From Elysia crispata (Eukaryota > Mollusca > Gastropoda > Plakobranchidae), in NCBI GenBank assembly GCA_033675545.1, contig JAWDGP010006856.1, positions 181,501 to 245,500 of the forward strand: a stretch of DNA of 64,000 bases, given 5' to 3'. The notes below the pieces were generated by a model. It was not told the DNA's origin, made no database searches, and saw only the letters and a program-made list of their open reading frames with translations. This document shows, in pieces, positions 58,463 through 64,000 of the stretch. The number at the start of each line of letters is the position of its first letter. Position 1 is the stretch's first letter. A program made the position numbers and the translations under genes.

Positions 58463-60902
58463 ATTACTCTCTCTCCCTCTCTCGCATTGCATGCAGTCCT
58501 TAATGTTTTTTGGATTGAGTTTTTTTTATGAATGTAGAGTTGCTCTTTTGCTAGCAATGGCTGGCTCGATTTTGCCAATAACAGTCCCGAACCAGTCCGA
58601 GTTTTGCTGCTTCCTTTTCCCGTTCAAACGTCTCGACAGCTAACTTATTATGTTGTCTCACAGGTATACTGTAATTCCATCTCACGGCGGCGTTGCTCCC
58701 TCTGTTTTTTAGAGCCGAAGTTCGAGGATTGAAGTCTTGGCAGTGTTAAGGCAATCCTTCTCTTTACAACGAAGTTCCTGTTTGAACAGAAGTGCTGTTG
58801 AGATACTTACAGCAAAGATCTCGGGTAACAATGAAATCCAAATTGTGTCATGGACAAGACTCTTCAGGACACTTTTCGGTTGCGCTTTGTGGTGTAAAAC
58901 GGGTTAGTGATCACAGATCATGAAAAGAGCATAGCTCGAGGAGCCTTTGCCCGTTTATCTACATCAAAGTGCTTGATGTTGTATGGCCAGCAGATGTGGC
59001 CACATCCAATTCTCGTATAAGAGTTTCCAAAGAAGAACAAGGGTTCATTGAGGGGAACTCTTTGAAACTCTTGGTGGAACTCTCTTTAGCCTCTCATAGA
59101 GAGCAAAGTGCTGCAGTGCTTATGCTGAAGATATCCACGTTCCTGGTGTGGTTTTGAGACAAAGAGAAAAGATACGGCCTTTGCCTTTTGAAGATACTTG
59201 AGAGTTTCTTACTTCAAAGTCTACTACGTAAGCTCCTCTGATGCTTGGGGAAAACCAAAAGAATGTTAGGTCCATTTCTTTCATTGCTGTTGGTATAATT
59301 TCTTTTAACGCTGCAAAGTCGACTTTTACTCCTGGCCAGCTGAGCTTGACCTTGGTGTGTGTTGAAAACACTAATAACGAGATCTAATGAGAAATACGAA
59401 AATTTAAATAAATCTTCGATCTGGAGAAATTTTGTCTAGTTTCATCTTTTGATCAGGACTTGATCAAGCAAATGGGTACCCCGTTGGATATACGCGAAAA
59501 ATCTGTCTCTCTTCGGCTATGACCCTTAGTCAGTGGGAAAGCTGTGGACGAGAACCGTGGAATTTGGTAGGAGACCATGCCGACTTTGAAGATCTGATAA
59601 TGATTCTTTGGTTACTACAAAGGTATATACCGTGTTCCTAGATTGACCTGTGTTGTCAATTATTGCGCACCAAAGTCTGATCAATAATTATTATAAATTG
59701 AAATTAGACAATAATAATGCCTTTCGGATTATACATACATAAGCGCTTTCTTTATATCATTCGAGTTTTGTGATTTGTTCCCATCTATCACTGACCAACT
59801 TCTTGAAAATGCATTGGATTTCGCCCCCACCTTTACTAACATCACATGAGAGGAAAAACATATTATTTAACACACATAAAGGACTTTACTTTACAACAAC
59901 AATACACCTTGGGCTAAAAACTCATCTGACTCTGAAGTAACAATGGAAGCCTTGACGGAGCAGAAACGAGTGAGTTGATAGGTCTATTTTTTATTGTCAC
60001 AGCTTAAACACTTCAATATCGACGTTGGCCTCTATAGAGACGACGGTGTTGCAATCTATAATCTACCACCAAAACAAGTGGAGGGTACCAAAATAAAAAA
60101 AAAAAGAAAAAAATCTGTAAAATCTTCAAAAACAACACCTGAACATAACTATACAAGCAAATAAAAAAAAAATCCACGGATTTCCTAGATCTGATCCTCG
60201 ATTTAAAAAGCAACATATATAAACCCTACAAGAAACCTAATAGCAATGTGAGCTACGTGAGCAAGTACAGCAACCACTCCTACTCCATTGTAAAGAACCT
60301 GCCCAAAGGTATCAAAAACTGCTGCTGGTAAAAGCCAATGTTTGACAGAGTTCCGTACCGTAAGCACGAGTCATAACGTAACTAACACGTGGTTTCCCTA
60401 GTGACGTGTGCAAATCGGCTTGCGCTGTTTACATCGGAAGCCGCAAACGAGAGTTAGGCCTGGTCAGTCTGGTCAACTGACAAAACCAGTGAAATCTGCT
60501 GCTGGTGGTAAAACTGTCACGGATCATGTGATCGTTATGTAATATAAGTGTGAGCCTGCAGTATAAACACACTCTACACAGTGCTCTTGCACCTGGTCCA
60601 GACTAGTACTCAGTACCGGTAACATTAAAGCATCGCTGGCAGTCATCATGTAACCCTTACATAACAATTATGTTCTCGGTGGGATGTCTAGCATGTTTGC
60701 AAAAACGATTATGTTACGTACCGGTACTGCTAGATGGGAGGAATTTACGGAAATGATGTCGGCCAGTCTAAAAATATAACGTCGTAGTCTAGCTAAGGCC
60801 TGGTTAGCCTTTCCTGTGAAACCTCAGAAATGTTGCTACGTACCGAGAGTACATTGCCGTGCCGATATCCCCAGCACTAGACTTGACCAGACCTACGTCT
60901 AC
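57831..60902. other. Spacer with simple repeats, no gene seen
   Basis: Besides the CT/CA tracts listed separately, the sequence has minor open frames that I cannot support. The upstream part of the LINE at 57036 may extend into it, but I could not follow it. Confidence 0.5.
58315..58480. repeat. Compound simple repeat: C-run, (CT)n, (CA)n, (CT)n
   Basis: A C13 run at 58316-58329, CT units to about 58388, CA units at 58411-58430, CT units to about 58457 and imperfect CT to 58480. Confidence 0.95.
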
Positions 60903-61061
60903 TAAGGCTGACGTCGGACTAGTCACACATCACACATCACATAGGGGGTGTCTGACTGGTCACACACACACATCACACAGGTGCATACACTCTACGCTTT
61001 TGCAGCTCAGAACAAGTCTGGTTTGAATGTTGTGCATGTGTTCTATCTTTCCTCTCGCAAA

Positions 61062-61348
61062 ATGATGTTTTTCGATCCCCTGATCATTAATCCTGTGATT
61101 CTGCACGCTTCGCATCAAAGAAAAAGAATGTGGTGTAGACCTATCTACAGTGCCCGCCGGACTGAGAGTGAATATGCAACTCTGTACCCTAAGCTATTAC
61201 ATGACCCCGAGAAATTCCAGAATTATGCTCGGATGTCTCAGCCAAGCTTCCATGAGCTGCATGATCTGATAAAAGACTACATTCAACCAGGATTCACAAA
61301 CTTCAGGGACTCAATTTCAACTGAGGAACGTTTATTAATGACTCTCAG
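61062..61348 (+). CDS. Harbinger 2 transposase exon 1
   Basis: An ATG pair at 61062/61065 opens the frame. It encodes a basic stretch (HQRKRMWCRPIYSARR), then FQNYARMSQPSFHELHDLI and STEERLLMTLR, the conserved N-terminal blocks of the family. It ends at a GTAAGA donor in phase 2, and R-YLAS is completed by the second exon at 62253. Upstream codons to 60948 are open but lack an ATG. The N-terminal region is thought to bind the element ends or partner protein. Confidence 0.85.
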
Positions 61349-61461
61349 GTAAGAAAAAAAAGCTCAAACAAATGAAGTAATATTAACTTTATTGTGTAAC
61401 AAAAAAGAACATGTCAAATTGAAGAAAAAAATTAACAGGGACCACACATCTATAACTAAAA
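61349..61461. other. Start of the transposase intron, short spacer
   Basis: Non-coding, between the transposase donor and the end of the oppositely oriented MADF gene. Confidence 0.7.
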
Positions 61462-62147
61462 TTACTGATGCTTCAAGTTTCCTTGCTGGTTTTGGGAGGC
61501 ATAATCCTGCTGAGCCACCTGTCCCTGACCTTGCATATTTGGGTATTGTCCCTGACCTTGCATAATATTTGGGTATTGTCCCTGACCTAGCGTACCTGGG
61601 TACTGCAAGTACCGGAACAGAGTTTGCTGCACTTCAGTTTTGAAAGCAAGCAAATCCATGGGGCTCAGAAGTTCGATTTGGGGTAAAAGGCTGCGGAACC
61701 ACCCTACTTCAGGGTTTTTAGGCCTTGGTTCTTCTTTGTTCTCTATCATTTTTGTTACTGCTTCACAATACATGTCAATTGACGTCTTCTGAGGAAGTTT
61801 TGGCTTCTTGGGTGCAGAAGACATGCTTGTGCTTGGAGTTTGTCTTTGCTCATTTACAGTATCCTCAGCAATTTCAGATCATTCAATAGCTGCCGTTAAA
61901 ATGTCACTATTTGCCGAAGAAGCAGGTCCTTTACTGCCGCCAGAGGACTTGCGCATAGTGGACTCCATCTCTCGATGTTGTCCCAAATGAGGCAGGAGGA
62001 ACTGCATTTCCGCAGCATATTGCCTTTCTGACTTTTTTCTTTTTCCTCAAGACGTAGTTGATGAAGCAGCGCTTCCAGACGGCATCTTCAGGCGATCACG
62101 ATGACTGTTTGCGTAATTGCGAAGAGTGGTCCATTCCTTTCGGGCAT
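61462..62147 (-). pseudogene. Harbinger 2 MADF partner gene, exon 2
   Basis: After an acceptor (TTTCTTTGCAG before 62147), in phase 1, it encodes the second half of a MADF domain (ARKEWTTLRNYANSHRDRLK, PSGSAA), a charged linker, a helical BESS-like tail (EVGWFRSLLPQIELLSPMDL) and a Gln/Gly-rich end with GQGQYPN repeats. Two in-frame TGA codons (62047-62049 and 61879-61881) interrupt it. Both could arise from a single CGA to TGA change. It lies wholly in the intron of the transposase, on the opposite strand. Confidence 0.82.
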
Positions 62148-62252
62148 CTGCAAAGAAATGCATGTTATAATATTACATTAGTAAACGGTTTTGAATCTCT
62201 ATCATGTTGCGCATTTGAGCATTTTTTTTTGTAATTTTTTATTTTATTTCAG

Positions 62253-63096
62253 GTACCTGGCGTCTGGGACAAGTTTTCAACACATTGGCTACAACTACCG
62301 AGTGTCCCATAACCACACTGGGTTCATCGTTTCGGAAACCTGCAGAGCCATCTGGGAAAGACTAACCCCATTATGCCTACCGATTCCAGATCGGGACACT
62401 TGGGAGCGAATTGCTGATGAGTACTATCGGCTTTGGAATTTTCCAAACTGTGTCGGTTCTATCGACGGGACACACCAGGAGATTCAATGCCCTAAACATG
62501 CGGGGTCATTGTACTTCAATTATAAAGATTATCATTCTCTTGTCGTTCAAGCGGTGGCAGATGCCAACTACAACTTTGTTGTGCTCGATATTGGTGATTA
62601 AGGACGTAACAGTGATGGCTCTGTTTTCAGAGAATCTGCTTTTGGTCAAGATTTCGAGAACAACCGTTTGGATCTACCACCACCCAAACCACTTCCAAAT
62701 ACGGATCAAGAGCTTCCCTTCGTATTTTTGGCTGATGAAGCTTACCCACTGCGTGAAAATCTTATCACTCCCTACGCACGGCGGTCACTGTCCAATCCAA
62801 GTCGAATATTTAATGCAAGACTTTCAAGGGCTCGTAAATCGGTGGAATGTGCCTTTGGCCTTGCGAAAAAAAAAATTGAAGTACTGCACCGACCAATTCG
62901 CTGTTCAGTTGAGCGGGCAACTGTCATTATACAAGCTTCATATGTCCTACACAATTTCGTTAGACAACGTGACGGTTTACCACTGCAAGCAAACACAGAA
63001 AATGCTGTCAACAATAACATCACCAGTCTTGGGCCTATTGCCCACAGTGGAAGGCACTCTATTCGTGACGGGTTTCGAAACTACTTCCATGACTAG
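62253..63096 (+). pseudogene. Harbinger 2 transposase exon 2 (catalytic), one in-frame stop
   Basis: After a TTTATTTCAG acceptor it carries the DDE core: the first Asp in CVGSIDGTH (about 62460), the second in PFVFLADEAYPL (about 62730) and the Glu in SRARKSVECAFG (about 62850), then YVLHNFVR and a stop at 63094. The frame is open for 280 codons except for a TAA at 62599-62601, where the family has a Tyr in the segment D-Y-G. One base change would explain it. All catalytic residues are present, so the copy died recently. Confidence 0.9.
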
Positions 63097-63360
63097 TGAA
63101 GGCAGTGTCCCTTGGGTTACAGCAAAGTACGCTGTTTAAACAGATCAAGGACTTTTAATTAGTTGCTTTTTAGCGGCCACATAGAGAATAATTTCCAACG
63201 CCGTACTTTTTACGCGCTTCCGGCGAAGCGAGCAGCTTTGGAAAGTATTCTCTATGGGCCGCCCTTATTCACATTAAAAGCTTTCTTGTATTTTCTTTGT
63301 CAATCATCAAGCATCAATGTTTGATTTGATTTGATTAAAAAGATCGAATTAAAAACTCAC

Positions 63361-63533
63361 CGAAATTTGGAATGCCAATGTCATTGTTGATTTGAGTCCA
63401 CGTTTTGTCCTTCAAAACTCTGTTTCGTATAATCAACATGTCCAGGATCGTATATTGATGGATGTTGCCGAACTAGGCTAATGAGGATAACTTTAATGTC
63501 TTCTCGACTCGAAGTGCTGCTTTGGTCAGACAT
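63361..63533 (-). pseudogene. Harbinger 2 MADF partner gene, exon 1
   Basis: An ATG at 63533 opens MSDQSSTSSREDIKVILISL followed by VRQHPSIYDPGHVDY, the start of a MADF domain (L-x-x-LV-x-x-x-P-x-x-YD). A frameshift near 63430 shifts to the frame of DKTWTQINNDIG, after which a GTGAGT donor ends the exon in phase 1, matching exon 2 at 62147. The exon is 173 bp, which is one or two bases out of frame as expected for the lesion. It follows the transposase gene in tail-to-tail orientation. Confidence 0.8.
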
Positions 63534-63582
63534 GGTCCTTCTGTGATCACACAACAACAAAAAAATGAACATGCTCATTCAT

Positions 63583-63718
63583 GTGTGTGATGTGTGATAT
63601 GTGATGTGTGATGTGTGATTAGTCCGACTCGAACGAGTCGTTACCGTGTGTTCATTTCGTGTGTGATGTGTGATATGTGATATGTGATGTGTGATGTGTG
63701 TCTAGTCCGACGTCAGCC
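63583..63718. repeat. Doubled right terminal repeat module of Harbinger 2
   Basis: The TGTGATGTGTGATATGTGAT-type module followed by TAGTCCGA occurs twice, at about 63583-63640 and 63660-63718. The inner copy ends in GACTCGAACGAGTC, a palindrome. The left end also has a second, looser copy (GTCTGACTGGTCACACACAC near 60949). Confidence 0.8.
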
Positions 63719-63721
63719 TAA

Positions 63722-64000
63722 GTATGCACTGCAGCGGCACATTGACAGGCGGTTTGAGTAGAGATACGTAATCAATCAAGTGTCGTGCTCTTAAGCGTAG
63801 GCGATCATGACCTGCCACGCATACATCTCTATCGTTGGTCGCTTTCAGCGCATGTCACTCGTTCTACTTTGAGCCACTTTCTCATTTCAACATCTTTTCA
63901 CGCGATTTTCCCCAGGTGCGTTTTCCTTCATTCATTCCAGATGTCACAAGATGTTTTAGTTTCTCTCATCTCATCACATGGCCTAAAAAGGTTACTTGGC
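63722..64000. other. Right flank, nothing recognised
   Basis: Unique-looking sequence with no supported gene in the last 280 bp. Confidence 0.5.

Larger units (their letters stand above)
60903..63721 (+). mobile_element. PIF/Harbinger element 2, nearly intact
   Basis: The ends are GGCTGACGTCGGACTAG at 60906 and its inverted copy ending at 63718, each flanked by TAA (60903-60905 and 63719-63721), the 3-bp target duplication of PIF/Harbinger. The terminal repeat continues as ACACATCACACATCACATA-type sequence. Inside are a two-exon transposase on plus and a two-exon MADF protein gene on minus, interleaved. Both genes have only a few lesions, so the insertion is recent. Confidence 0.93.

Noticed and set aside
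59120..59371. 83-codon minus-strand ORF
   Set aside because: It may belong to the LINE lying downstream, but no endonuclease or other motif could be recognised, so it was not listed.

Overview
This is a eukaryotic, AT-rich, intron-rich animal genome segment. There are no bacterial operons, and most of the window is introns and mobile elements. The mix (long GA dinucleotide tracts, PIF/Harbinger, piggyBac, Helitron, a PAT-type DIRS element, a Ty3/gypsy element, tRNA-derived SINEs) and a metazoan CCCH zinc-finger gene point to an invertebrate. A mollusc, perhaps a gastropod, is my best guess. That guess is inference, because nothing in the window fixes the species.

Positions 1229-33653, minus strand: ten strongly supported coding exons (plus one candidate microexon) of a ZC3H11A-like gene. 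The start codon is at 33653 and the gene runs off the left edge of the window. Exons 1-3 encode three CCCH fingers. Later exons carry repeated xVKSLEEI-like and SxKxRLG-like motifs known from the ZC3H11A family. Splice phases agree across every junction: 0-0 for the finger exons, then phase 1 at every later junction. The introns hold (GA)n arrays, a Helitron derivative with both ends visible, TTAA-flanked piggyBac-like MITEs, old dispersed repeats, a LINE fragment and SINE-like units.

Positions 33654-39802: upstream flank with no recognised gene, one TTAA MITE and a dense cluster of the palindrome TAGATCTAGA.

Positions about 39803-51990: a nested complex. A PIF/Harbinger transposon (transposase on minus, MADF partner gene on plus) was invaded twice, by a Ty3/gypsy retrotransposon (39855-44751) and by a PAT-like DIRS tyrosine-recombinase retrotransposon (45806-50225). 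The DIRS copy sits inside the transposase coding sequence. All three are broken.

Positions 53100-54033: a GC-rich, possibly two-exon gene tail of unknown function with a SINE in its intron. Positions 54237-55911: a frameshifted piggyBac transposase. Positions 57036-57830: a LINE reverse-transcriptase remnant.

Positions 60903-63721: a second, nearly intact PIF/Harbinger element with exact terminal inverted repeats and a TAA target duplication. Its two genes lie on opposite strands and are interleaved: each gene's second exon lies in, or faces, the intron of the other, with back-to-back splice acceptors about 105 bp apart. The older Harbinger copy shows the same layout and nearly the same spacing. 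This conserved mutual intron nesting is the most unusual arrangement in the window.
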